Shown: in pieces, positions 15,710-24,033 of the stretch
Layout: every line of letters begins with the position of its first letter
How positions within the stretch are numbered: the first letter of the stretch is position 1
Source: Roseateles puraquae
GTDB lineage: Bacteria > Pseudomonadota > Gammaproteobacteria > Burkholderiales > Burkholderiaceae_C
Assembly: GCF_002205845.1 (NCBI RefSeq)
Contig: NZ_NISI01000006.1
Location: 310,001 to 374,000 of the forward strand
Reading direction: 5' to 3'
Length of the DNA: 64,000 nucleotides
The notes under the pieces: generated by a model
Told to the model about the DNA's origin: nothing
Seen by the model: the letters and a program-made list of their open reading frames with translations, nothing else
The model's database searches: none
Translations under genes and position numbers: made by a program

Positions 15710-16840
15710 ATGTTCAGCGGCGAATACATCTGGCAGCAGCGCGACTGGCCCGTCTGGCGCTTCGACCTGGCGGCGCTGGCCACACCGCTGGCCGCCGTCA
15801 GCCAGGCCCAGGGGCGCTTGCTCGGCCGACTGGCAGATGTGGGTCTGGCGCTGCGTGACGAGGCCAGCCTGGCGGCGCTGACCGACGATGTGCTCAAGAC
15901 CAGCGCGATCGAGGGCGAGGCGCTGGACGTGGCGTCGGTCCGCTCCTCGGTCGCGCGCCGCCTGGGCGTGGACATCGGCGCCCTCGCCCCCGCCGACCGC
16001 CATGTGGACGGCGTGGTGGACATGGTGCTCGACGCCACCAGCCGCGCCGCCGACCCGCTGACCGAAGCGCGCCTCTTCGGCTGGCATGCCGCCCTGTTCC
16101 CGACCGGCTACTCCGGCCTCGCGCCGATCGCCACCGGCCGCTGGCGCGACGATACCCAGGGGCCGATGCAGGTCGTGTCGGGTCGGCTCGACCGGCAGCG
16201 CGTGCATTTCGAGGCCCCGCCTGCCGCACGCCTGCCCGCGGAGATGCAGCGCCTGCTCGCGTGGGTCAACCAGCCGGCGCCGGCCGAGCCCGCGCTGCTG
16301 CGTGCGGGCCTGGCGCATCTGTGGTTCGTCACGCTGCACCCCTTCGATGACGGCAACGGCCGCATCGCCCGCGCGGTGGGCGACCTGCTGCTGGCGCGGG
16401 CCGACGGCAGCCCTCAGCGCTTCTACAGCCTGTCGGCGCAGATCCAGCGCGAGCGCCGCGCCTACTACGACATCCTGGAGCGCACGCAAAAGGGGTCGAT
16501 GGACGTCACCGACTGGCTGCTGTGGCTGCTGCAGATGCTGCACGCTGCTCTCGACCAGGCGCATGCCACGCTCGACGCCGTGTTGCGCAAGACGCGCTTC
16601 TGGCACCAGGCCCCGGCCGGCGCCCTCAACGAGCGACAGGTGAAGGTGCTGAACCGCCTGCTGGACGGCTTCGAGGGCAAGCTGACGACGGCGAAGTACG
16701 CCGCTCTGGCGAAGTGCTCCAGCGACACCGCCTTGCGCGACCTGACGTCCCTGGTCACCCTGGGCCTGCTGCGGCGATCAGAAGCCGGGGGTCGGAGCAC
16801 CCACTACGAACTCCGCCAGGACGTCCCGGTAGCCCCGTGA
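15710..16840 (+). CDS. Fic-domain protein with DUF4172 and winged helix
   Basis: A 376-residue class II Fic protein. The N-terminal YIWQQRDWPVWRFD is the DUF4172 domain. The inhibitory helix motif TSAIEG (64-69) matches (S/T)xxxE(G/N) and lies before the Fic core. The catalytic loop is HPFDDGNGR (His210 to Arg218), intact, so AMPylation (or de-AMPylation) is expected. The C-terminal 80 residues form a winged helix (TTAKYAALAKCSSDTALRDLTSLVTLGLL), which may bind DNA. There is no adjacent antitoxin; regulation is intramolecular. Its last 63 bp overlap the convergent response-regulator gene. Confidence 0.88.
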   Translation: MFSGEYIWQQRDWPVWRFDLAALATPLAAVSQAQGRLLGRLADVGLALRDEASLAALTDDVLKTSAIEGEALDVASVRSSVARRLGVDIGALAPADRHVDGVVDMVLDATSRAADPLTEARLFGWHAALFPTGYSGLAPIATGRWRDDTQGPMQVVSGRLDRQRVHFEAPPAARLPAEMQRLLAWVNQPAPAEPALLRAGLAHLWFVTLHPFDDGNGRIARAVGDLLLARADGSPQRFYSLSAQIQRERRAYYDILERTQKGSMDVTDWLLWLLQMLHAALDQAHATLDAVLRKTRFWHQAPAGALNERQVKVLNRLLDGFEGKLTTAKYAALAKCSSDTALRDLTSLVTLGLLRRSEAGGRSTHYELRQDVPVAP

Positions 16841-17491
16841 CACCCGCAGCACCTGGCCGCCGGTCAGGGTCAGCAGGGCTTCGCCACCGGGCAGGCGCTC
16901 GATGCGGTGCACGCAGCCGGGATTGACCGCGTGGCTGCGGTGCACGCGCAGGAAGCGCGCGGCCCAGCCGGGTCGGGCCAGGGCCTCGGCAAGTGTGGCG
17001 CGCTCCAGCAGGCTGCGCGGCGGCAGGTGCAGCTCGATGTAGTTGTCGGCCGCCGAGATCCAGTGCACCTCGGCCAGGCGCACCCGCTCGCCGGCCACCC
17101 ACCATTCGCCCGCGGGGGCCGCCGGGCGGGCGAGTTGCTCGCGCACGCGGGCCAGCGCGGCCTGCAGGCGATCGGCGGTGTAGGGCTTGAGCAGGTAGTC
17201 GAGCGCCGCGAGCTCGAAGGCCTGCAGCGCATGCTCGGCATGCGCCGTCGAGAAGACGATGCAGCGCACCCCGCGCTCACGCAGGGCCGCGGCCAACTGC
17301 ACGCCGCTGCCGCCGGGCATCTCGATGTCCAGCAGCGCGAGGTCGGGCACCGCGCAGCCAGCAGGCACGAGGGCGAGCGCCGCTGGTGCGTCGGCCGCCT
17401 CCAGCAGCTCGGCCACGTCGGGCTCGGCCAGCAGCAGGCGGCGCAGCTTGGCGCGCGCGGCGGGTTCGTCGTCGACGATCAGCACCCGCAT
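16778..17491 (-). CDS. LytTR-family response regulator
   Basis: A 237-residue response regulator. Receiver domain at residues 1-115 with the acidic pocket VDDE (6-9), phospho-acceptor Asp55 in LLDIEMPG and Lys in LLKPY. Residues 130-237 are a LytTR DNA-binding domain (VHWISAADNYIELHL, FLRVHRSHAVNPGCV). It overlaps its histidine kinase gene by 13 bp, confirming a pair. Such AlgR/LytR regulators often control cell-surface or exopolysaccharide genes; the target is unknown. Confidence 0.92.
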   Translation of the reverse strand: MRVLIVDDEPAARAKLRRLLLAEPDVAELLEAADAPAALALVPAGCAVPDLALLDIEMPGGSGVQLAAALRERGVRCIVFSTAHAEHALQAFELAALDYLLKPYTADRLQAALARVREQLARPAAPAGEWWVAGERVRLAEVHWISAADNYIELHLPPRSLLERATLAEALARPGWAARFLRVHRSHAVNPGCVHRIERLPGGEALLTLTGGQVLRVSRGYRDVLAEFVVGAPTPGF

Positions 17492-18549
17492 GGCATCACC
17501 AGGTGCAGGGCCATGCCGCGCCCCTCGGGCCCGAAGTCCACGCGCGCTGCCGTGCCGTAGCGGGCCTGCAGGCGTTCGCGCAGGTTGCGCAGGCCCAGGC
17601 CGCCGTCGGGGTCGGGGGGCAGCGGCTCGGGCGCGGGGCCTTCGCCCTGATTGCGCACCGTCAGCACCAGCTCGTCGCCCTCGCGGCGGGCCGACACGGC
17701 CACAGTGACCCGGCCGCGGTGGCGCGCCACGTCATGCTTGACCGCGTTCTCGACCGGCGCCAGCAGCAGCAGCGCCGGCAGCCGACAGGCCCGCGCGGCA
17801 TCGTCGGCGTCGATCTGCACCACCAGCCGCTCCGGCCCGAAGCGCGCCTGCATCAGCGCGAGGAAGGGCTGCACCAGGGCCAGCTCGTCGGCCACGCTGT
17901 GCTCGGCCCGCTGCTGCGCGGCCAGGGTCTGGCGCAGCAGCTGGGCCAGGTCGCACAGCAACCGGTCGGCGCGGGCCACGTCCTCGTACATCACCGAGGA
18001 AATCAGGTTCAGGGTGTTGAAGAGGAAGTGCGGCTGCACCTGGTCGGCCAGCCGCGCGAGCCGCGCCTCGGCCAGCTCACGGCGGGCACGGTCCAGCTCC
18101 TGCGCGCGGGCATTGGCAGCCTGGGCCATCCACACGCCCCGCGAGATCAGGCAAAAGCTCAGGTAGCTCACCGCGTCCTTGCCGCCCTCGAAGACCAGCA
18201 GCGTGGGCAGCGCATCGGGGTGGTATTCAACCCCCGCCAGGCCGTAGACGAGCAGCCGGATGCCGAACATGCCGGCGATGTGCAGCAAGCTGAACAGCGG
18301 CAGGGCCACGGCATGTGCCGCCAGCTGCTGCGGCCAGGGGCGGCCGGCCAGTCGCCCCACCAGCGCATGCACCGCCAGCACCAGCAGGCCGATGACCGCG
18401 ATGGAGCTGAACTCCCACAGGAAGGGCTCCCAGGGCCGCGTGCCGCCGGAGAGCCGGTAGGCCTCCAGCGCCGAGGCGCTGAGCAGCAGGCCGACGACCG
18501 TCAGCAGGGCGAGGTAGGGCAGGCGCCAGCGGCGCGCGGGCAGGAACAT
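17479..18549 (-). CDS. LytS-like sensor histidine kinase
   Basis: A 356-residue kinase with four or so N-terminal transmembrane helices (residues 10-140), then a short coiled coil and the His_kinase domain: His174 in QVQPHFLFNTLN is the phospho-acceptor, PVENAVKHD the N box and GGLGLRNLRERL the G box. This architecture (membrane sensor plus PF06580-type kinase) is typical of LytTR partners. There is no recognisable periplasmic ligand domain, so the signal is probably sensed in the membrane. Confidence 0.92.
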   Translation of the reverse strand: MFLPARRWRLPYLALLTVVGLLLSASALEAYRLSGGTRPWEPFLWEFSSIAVIGLLVLAVHALVGRLAGRPWPQQLAAHAVALPLFSLLHIAGMFGIRLLVYGLAGVEYHPDALPTLLVFEGGKDAVSYLSFCLISRGVWMAQAANARAQELDRARRELAEARLARLADQVQPHFLFNTLNLISSVMYEDVARADRLLCDLAQLLRQTLAAQQRAEHSVADELALVQPFLALMQARFGPERLVVQIDADDAARACRLPALLLLAPVENAVKHDVARHRGRVTVAVSARREGDELVLTVRNQGEGPAPEPLPPDPDGGLGLRNLRERLQARYGTAARVDFGPEGRGMALHLVMPCGC

Positions 18550-18633
18550 GGCGCGAAGGGTAGCGGCTGCGCGCTGCCCGGCCGCGCGGTTCGCCCCGCG
18601 CAGGCCGCGGTTCGCCCCTGGCGGGTCAGGCCG

Positions 18634-18924
18634 TCATCGCCGCGGCTTGCCGGCGCCGCGCTCGCCGCCAGGCACCATGCCGCCGCGGCGCTCTGCGTCC
18701 AAGCCTGGCGTGGCGCGCAGGTCGGTGTCGACCTGGCCTTGCTGCAGGTCACGCGCCGCACGGCGAATGTGGGGATCGGGCTCGGCCGGTGTGGCGGCAG
18801 CCTGCTGGTCGCGGTCGTGCGGAAGGGACGGGCCTGCGGGGCGGGACGCATCACCGCGGCTGCGCGGGCGGTCGGCGTGCACCTGGGCAGGATCGGGCGT
18901 TCGTTCAGGGGCAGGACGGGACAT
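18634..18924 (-). CDS. Small basic, disordered hypothetical protein
   Basis: A 96-residue, Pro/Arg/Asp-rich protein with no predicted membrane segment or signal. The central HIRRAARDLQQGQVDTDLRATPG stretch, cut here for length, resembles small uncharacterised Burkholderiales proteins with an RAARD-QQG-VDTD core, which is why I consider it real. The start at MSRPAPE is preferred to an upstream GTG. It may be a stress-related or DNA-associated small protein, but no function can be given. Confidence 0.5.
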   Translation of the reverse strand: MSRPAPERTPDPAQVHADRPRSRGDASRPAGPSLPHDRDQQAAATPAEPDPHIRRAARDLQQGQVDTDLRATPGLDAERRGGMVPGGERGAGKPRR

Positions 18925-19077
18925 GGCGGGACTCCAGCAGTCAATGCCTGCACTGTGGACGCGCTGGCGCACGGGCGTCGTCGTCCGCGGGCGGGGTTGC
19001 CTGTCGGCCGGCGCGCCGTCCTACAGACGGCTCCGACAGCGTCCGGGGTCGCGGGATGACGGCGACCCCGAGCATGC

Positions 19078-20187
19078 ATGACCATGGCCTCCCTTCTCAC
19101 CGCGGCTCTGCCCTCGCCTGCCGGCCCCGCCACCTCTCACTGGGAAGGCGGCGGCCGCGACTGGCGCCTGGTGCTGGCCGGCGACTGGTCTGAGGCGCTG
19201 CCCGCCCCGCCGGCTGCGTTGCGCGCGGAGCCCGGCACACGCATCCGCGTCGACATGGCGCGCCTGACGCACTGGCAGCCACCGCTGGCCGGCGCGCTAT
19301 GGCAGCTGCTGGCCCCGCTGGCACGCGCCGGTGTGAAGCTGGATCTCGGGGGGCTGCCGCGCGCGCTGCGCAGCCAGCTCTTGCGCAGCCTGCCGGGCGA
19401 CACCGGTCGCGCCGCAGCCGAGCCTGAAGGCCCACCGCCCCGCTGGCACGAGACGCTGAGCTTCATCGGCGCCACCTTGGCCGCGCTGGGCCGGCTGCTG
19501 CGCGGCCGCACCGCCATGCGCCGCAGCGACTGGCTCTGGCAGGTCGAGCAGACCGGGCCGCGCAGCCTGGGCATCGTGCTGCTGGTCAGCTCACTCGTGG
19601 GCCTGATCGTGGCCTACATGGGCGCGGAGCAGTTGCAACGCTTCGGTGCGCAGAGCTTCATCGCCAACCTGGTGACCATCGGCGTCGTGCGCGAGATCGC
19701 GGCGCTGGTGGTCGGCATCGTGCTGGCCGGCCGCGTGGGGGCGGCGTTCGCGGCCCAGCTCGGCAGCATGCGCGCCGGCGAGGAGATCGATGCGCTGACC
19801 ACGCTGGGCGTAGACCCGGTGGAGCACCTGGTGCTGCCCCGCCTGCTGGCGCTGCTGGTGACCGGCCCGCTGCTGACGCTGTGCGCGGGCGTGGCGGGCC
19901 TGGCGGTCGGCGGGGTCGTGGCCGTGGGGCTGTACGACGTGCCGATGGCCGCCTATGTGGCCACCACCCGCGAATCGCTGTCGGGCTGGGACCTGACGGT
20001 GGGCCTGCTCAAGGGCAGCGTCTACGCGATGCTGGTGGCTCTGGCCGGCTGCCGTCAGGGCCTGAACGCCGGGCGCAGCGCGCAGGCCGTGGGCGAGGCG
20101 ACCACGGCCGCCGTGGTGCAGGCCATCGTGTGGATGGTGGTGGCGGCCTCGCTGCTGACGGTGATCTTCCAGCGGCTGGGGGTGTGA
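19078..20187 (+). CDS. MlaE-family ABC permease with N-terminal STAS-like region
   Basis: A 369-residue permease. Residues 1-115 form a soluble STAS-like domain (hydrophobic strands around VDMARLTHW and LDLGGLPRAL), as in the MlaE fusion seen in many betaproteobacteria. Residues 150-369 form the MlaE membrane domain: SSLVGLIVAYMGAEQLQRFG, AGRVGAAFAAQLGSMRAGEEIDAL and the LTTLGVDPVEHLVLPRL coupling segment are diagnostic. It opens a four-gene phospholipid transport operon; the downstream ATPase ATG overlaps its stop by one base. Confidence 0.92.
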   Translation: MTMASLLTAALPSPAGPATSHWEGGGRDWRLVLAGDWSEALPAPPAALRAEPGTRIRVDMARLTHWQPPLAGALWQLLAPLARAGVKLDLGGLPRALRSQLLRSLPGDTGRAAAEPEGPPPRWHETLSFIGATLAALGRLLRGRTAMRRSDWLWQVEQTGPRSLGIVLLVSSLVGLIVAYMGAEQLQRFGAQSFIANLVTIGVVREIAALVVGIVLAGRVGAAFAAQLGSMRAGEEIDALTTLGVDPVEHLVLPRLLALLVTGPLLTLCAGVAGLAVGGVVAVGLYDVPMAAYVATTRESLSGWDLTVGLLKGSVYAMLVALAGCRQGLNAGRSAQAVGEATTAAVVQAIVWMVVAASLLTVIFQRLGV

Positions 20188-20966
20188 TGAGCAGCGAGGT
20201 GCTGATGACGGTCGAGAACCTCAGCCTGCATGCCGGCGGCCGCGAACTGCAGCATGGGTTGAACTTCAACATTCATGCGGGCGAGGTGCTGGCCATCTGC
20301 GGCGCCAGCGGCTGCGGCAAGAGCACGCTGCTGCGCCACCTGATCGGCCTGCAGGCACCGCGCACGGGCTGCGTGCTGTGGACGGCCGGTGGCGCCGAGC
20401 GCGATGTGCATGGCGACGACCCGCCACGCCGCGAGATGGGCGTGGCCTTCCAGGCGGGCGCCTTGTGGAGCAGCATGACCGTGGGCGAGAACCTGATGCT
20501 GCCGTTGGAGCTCTACACCGAGCTGGACGCCGCCGAGCGCGAGCAACGGGCACGTGACAAGCTGGCCCTGGCCGGCCTGGACGACCCCGCCACCTTCGAT
20601 GCCGAGCCCAGCCAGCTCTCCGGCGGCATGCGCAAGCGCGCCGCCATCGCCCGCGCGCTGATGCTGGACCCGCCGCTGCTGTGCCTGGACGAACCTTCCG
20701 CCGGCCTGGACCCGCTGACCTCGGCGCGCCTGGACGCCTTGATCCTGCAACTCAAGCGGGAGCTCGGCACGGCCATCGTGCTGGTGACGCACGAGCTGGA
20801 CAGCCTCTTCGCTGTGGCTGACCGGCTGCTCTTCCTGGACGTGGCCGCCCGCACCGCCACGGCACTGGGCCCGCCGGCGGAACTCCGGGACCAGGGGCCG
20901 CCGGCGGTGCGCGAGTTCCTCACGCGTGGCCGTGTGACCGCCGATGCGGTGGAGGTGGCGGCATGA
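20187..20966 (+). CDS. MlaF-like ABC transporter ATPase
   Basis: A 259-residue ATP-binding subunit. Walker A is GASGCGKST, the signature is LSGGMRKR, Walker B is LLCLDEPSAGLDP, and the switch His is in VTHELDS. The LSGGMRKRAAIARAL form is typical of MlaF-type ATPases. It sits between the permease and the MCE protein with 1-bp and 4-bp overlaps, indicating tight coupling in one complex that moves lipids across the inner membrane. Confidence 0.93.
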   Translation: MSSEVLMTVENLSLHAGGRELQHGLNFNIHAGEVLAICGASGCGKSTLLRHLIGLQAPRTGCVLWTAGGAERDVHGDDPPRREMGVAFQAGALWSSMTVGENLMLPLELYTELDAAEREQRARDKLALAGLDDPATFDAEPSQLSGGMRKRAAIARALMLDPPLLCLDEPSAGLDPLTSARLDALILQLKRELGTAIVLVTHELDSLFAVADRLLFLDVAARTATALGPPAELRDQGPPAVREFLTRGRVTADAVEVAA

Positions 20967-22015
20967 AGTCCCGCCGCGCCAACCCCTTCGTGATCGGCGC
21001 CTTCGTCGTGGCCGCGCTGGCCGCCCTGGCCGTGGCGCTGATCGCGCTGCCGGGCCGGCACTGGTTCGAGCGGCCGCAACGGGTCGTCATGTTCTTCTCG
21101 GGCTCGGTGTTCGGGCTGCAGAAGGGCGCGCCGGTGGTCTTCCGTGGGGTGCGGGTGGGCAATGTGACCGACATCAGCGTGCGCTACGAGGCCACCACCG
21201 ACAGCTTCGCGATCCCCGTCATGGCCGAACTCGACGACGACGCGGTGCGAGGCCTGGAAGGCCGCTTCACGCATGACGACATCGGCCATGCGCTGCCGCT
21301 GCTGATCAAGCGCGGCCTGACCGCCCAGCTCGGCACGCAGAGCCTGGTGACGGGCCAGCTCTATGTCGACCTGGATTTCCGCAGCAAGCCGCCGGGTGTG
21401 CTGCATGGCGGCGAGCATGACGGCGCGACCGAGATCCCGACCAGCGCGACCGCCTTCCAGGCCTTGAAGAATCAGCTGGAGAGCGTGGACCTGCGCAAGA
21501 TCCTGGACGACCTCAGCCAGATCGCCAACTCGACGCGGACCCTGGTGGCCGCACCGGAGCTGCGCCAGGGCTTGCAGGACTTCGCCGCCACCGCACGCCA
21601 CGCCCGCGCACTGGCTGCGGTGCTGGAGCAGCGCGCCCGGCCGCTGACCCGCGGCGCCGAGCAGGCGATGGCCAGCGTCGGCCGCGCCGGTGACAAGGTG
21701 GCGACCGCGGCCGACAAGCTGGGTGACGGTGCCGACAAGGCCGGCGCGCTGCTCGACCCGCAGGGGCCGGTCGTGACCGACCTGCAGCGCACACTCGCCG
21801 AGCTGCAACGCGCGGGCGCCTCGCTGCGCGACGCCACCGACCGCGACGGACCGCTCCTGCAGCAGAGCGACCGCACGTTGCGCGACCTGTCCGCCGCGGC
21901 ACGTGCCCTGCGCGAGCTGGCCCGCACGCTGGACGCCCAGCCCGATGCCTTGCTGCGGGGTCGCCAGCCCGATGCGCCGCCGCCGGCCACCCCAACTCCG
22001 GAGCCCGCCCGATGA
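20963..22015 (+). CDS. MlaD/MCE-domain periplasmic lipid-binding protein
   Basis: A 350-residue protein anchored by one N-terminal helix (residues 9-30). The MCE domain (residues 40-130) has the signature GLQKGAPVVFRGVRVGNVTDI. The C-terminal half is a long, Ala-rich helical region that would form a needle or barrel extension as in PqiB/YebT-type proteins, ending in a Pro-rich tail. It is longer than MlaD (183 aa), so it fits the group encoded together with a PqiC-like lipoprotein. Confidence 0.9.
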   Translation: MKSRRANPFVIGAFVVAALAALAVALIALPGRHWFERPQRVVMFFSGSVFGLQKGAPVVFRGVRVGNVTDISVRYEATTDSFAIPVMAELDDDAVRGLEGRFTHDDIGHALPLLIKRGLTAQLGTQSLVTGQLYVDLDFRSKPPGVLHGGEHDGATEIPTSATAFQALKNQLESVDLRKILDDLSQIANSTRTLVAAPELRQGLQDFAATARHARALAAVLEQRARPLTRGAEQAMASVGRAGDKVATAADKLGDGADKAGALLDPQGPVVTDLQRTLAELQRAGASLRDATDRDGPLLQQSDRTLRDLSAAARALRELARTLDAQPDALLRGRQPDAPPPATPTPEPAR

Positions 22016-22626
22016 CGCCTGCCGCCCTGCCTCGTCGACACCTCCTGTTGAGCCTTGGCGCCCTGGCCCTGGCCGGCTGCGCCAGCCGCTCGGCCCCCGC
22101 GCGCCGGCTCTACGGCCTGACCGGTGTGCCGCCCCTACCCGCTGACGCCCGGTCGGGCCAGGACGGCCGCGCCTGGGTGCTGAGCCCGCAGGTGGCCCTG
22201 CCTGAACTGCTGGACCGTGAAGAGATGCTGGTGGCCGACGGCCGCGCCGGCCTGCGCCCCTGGCCCGAGGCCCGCTGGGCCGAGCCCCTGCGCGATGCGC
22301 TGCCGCGCGTGCTGGCCGACGACCTGCGCCGGCTGCGCCAGCCCTACCCGGTCACGCTCGCCACACCGTTGAACCGCGACCTCGAAAGCCTGCGCCTGGT
22401 GGTGCAGGTGGATGAGTGGCTGGCCCGGCCCAGCGGTGCCGGCCTGACGCTGCAACTGCGGGCACGCTGGCACTTCACGCCGCTGCAGGCCCCCCCCGAC
22501 ACCGCGCAGCCGCCTGCCGGCAGCGCCGAGCTGTCACTGCCCTGCGCCGCCGATGCCGACGCGCTGGCCGCGGGCTACCGCCAGAGCGTGCTGCTGCTGG
22601 CGGCGCGCATCGTGGCGGCAGGCTAG
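22012..22626 (+). CDS. PqiC-like ABC-associated lipoprotein
   Basis: A 204-residue lipoprotein: a basic start and hydrophobic stretch followed by the lipobox ALAGC (Cys at about 23). The mature protein has the ABC_trans_aux/PqiC pattern (RRLYGLTGVPPLP then VLSPQVALPELLDREEMLV, shown in part). PqiC-type lipoproteins sit in the outer membrane and bind the MCE protein. It overlaps the MlaD-like gene by 4 bp. Its stop is only 2 bp from the stop of the convergent efflux gene. Confidence 0.88.
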   Translation: MTPAALPRRHLLLSLGALALAGCASRSAPARRLYGLTGVPPLPADARSGQDGRAWVLSPQVALPELLDREEMLVADGRAGLRPWPEARWAEPLRDALPRVLADDLRRLRQPYPVTLATPLNRDLESLRLVVQVDEWLARPSGAGLTLQLRARWHFTPLQAPPDTAQPPAGSAELSLPCAADADALAAGYRQSVLLLAARIVAAG

Positions 22627-22628
22627 CC

Positions 22629-24032
22629 TCAGCTCCCCGAGGTCAGCTTCGCCGCAAACGCCTTGTGCACGCCCAGCAACGCAGTGGCGCGCTGGGTCTG
22701 CACCTGGATGAGCGCGTCCTGCGCGGCCAGGCGCTCCTGCTCGGCGCTGAGCAGCGCGTAGAAGTCGGTCACGCCGGCCTCGTAGCGCTTCAAGGCCAGG
22801 TCGCGGGCGCGCTGCGTGGCCTCGGCGGCGGCCGCCTGGGCGGTGGCTTGCTGTTCGGTCTCGCGCAGCGTGGAGAGGCTGCCTTGGGCGTCCTGCAGTG
22901 CGGTGAGCTGCGCCTGCTCGGCTGAGGCCACCGCGGCGTCGAAGCCCGAGCGGGCGGCCGAGGCTTCGGCCTTGCGGGCACCAAAGTCGAGGAAGTTCCA
23001 GTTCAGCGCCGCGGCGATGCTGTGGATCTGCGTGCCGCTCTTGAACAGGTCGCTGCTGCTGCCGGCGCTCCAGCCGATCTGGCCGGTCAGGCCGAGCGTG
23101 GGCCAGCGCGCGGCCCAGGCGACCTGGGCGCGGGCGGCGGCCGCCTGGGCGCGGACGGTGGCGGCCTTGACGTCGGGGCGCGCCGCCAGCAGGCCGGCCG
23201 GGTCGGGCAGGGTGCCCAGGCTGATCAGGCGCGGCTCGGGCATCGAGGGCAGGGGGTCGCTGTCGGCCTTGTCGCAGTCAGCCGGCGGCTGGCCGCGCAA
23301 CACGTCGAGCTGCAGGCGGGTCAGGCAGGCCGCATTGCGCAGGGCCGGCACGCTGGCCGAGGTCTGCGCGACGAGCGCCTCGGCGCGAGCCTGGTCCAGC
23401 GCCGTGCCGCGGCCGGCGCCGACGCGGGCCTTCACAAGGTCCAGCAGCTGGTTCTGCACCACCAGGGTTTCCTTGGCGAGCTTGAGCCGGTGACCCAGGC
23501 CGATAAGCTGGGCCTGCAGGTTCAGCGCCGTACCGGCCAGGCTGAGGGCGGCGGCATCGCGGTCCAGGGCGGCACTTTGAGCGTCATAACCCGCCGCCTG
23601 GGCGGTGGCGGACACGCGGCCCCAGAGGTCGACTTCCCAGCTCGCCGTGGCGTTCACGCCGTAGCTGTTGAAGTTGTTGTAGACGCCCTGGTCGTTGGGC
23701 GCGCGCTGGCGGCTGGCATTGGCACCGGCGCTGACCGACGGCAGTCGCCGGGCACCGGCGGCATCGGCCAGGGCTTCGGCCTGCTTGAGCCGGGCGGCGG
23801 CGGCGCGCAGGTCGCGGTTGTTGGCCAGCACCTCGTCCACCACGCGCTGCAGCTGCGCGCTGTCGACGAAGGCCGTGGTCATCGTTGCGGCGCCGGGGTT
23901 GGCTGGCGGCAGCTGGGTGAAGCTGGCGGGCGCGAGATTCTTCGGGCCGTCCTTCAGGCCAGGAGCGGCGCAGCCCGCGAGCAGCGCAGCAGCCGCGGCC
24001 GCCAGGGCGAGGGGGGTCAGGCGGACGAGCAT
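22629..24032 (-). CDS. Outer-membrane efflux lipoprotein, NodT/OprM type
   Basis: A 467-residue outer-membrane factor. The N-terminus is a lipoprotein signal (LLAGC at about residues 17-21). The long duplicated helical hairpins with the AARLKQAEALADAAGARRLPSVSAG and ALNLQAQLIGLGHRLKLAKETL type repeats, quoted only in part, are those of the NodT family. It forms the outer-membrane duct of the RND pump encoded just upstream; the two genes are 1 bp apart. I start at 24032 because it gives a clean signal peptide. Confidence 0.92.
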   Translation of the reverse strand: MLVRLTPLALAAAAAALLAGCAAPGLKDGPKNLAPASFTQLPPANPGAATMTTAFVDSAQLQRVVDEVLANNRDLRAAAARLKQAEALADAAGARRLPSVSAGANASRQRAPNDQGVYNNFNSYGVNATASWEVDLWGRVSATAQAAGYDAQSAALDRDAAALSLAGTALNLQAQLIGLGHRLKLAKETLVVQNQLLDLVKARVGAGRGTALDQARAEALVAQTSASVPALRNAACLTRLQLDVLRGQPPADCDKADSDPLPSMPEPRLISLGTLPDPAGLLAARPDVKAATVRAQAAAARAQVAWAARWPTLGLTGQIGWSAGSSSDLFKSGTQIHSIAAALNWNFLDFGARKAEASAARSGFDAAVASAEQAQLTALQDAQGSLSTLRETEQQATAQAAAAEATQRARDLALKRYEAGVTDFYALLSAEQERLAAQDALIQVQTQRATALLGVHKAFAAKLTSGS

Positions 24033-24033
24033 G

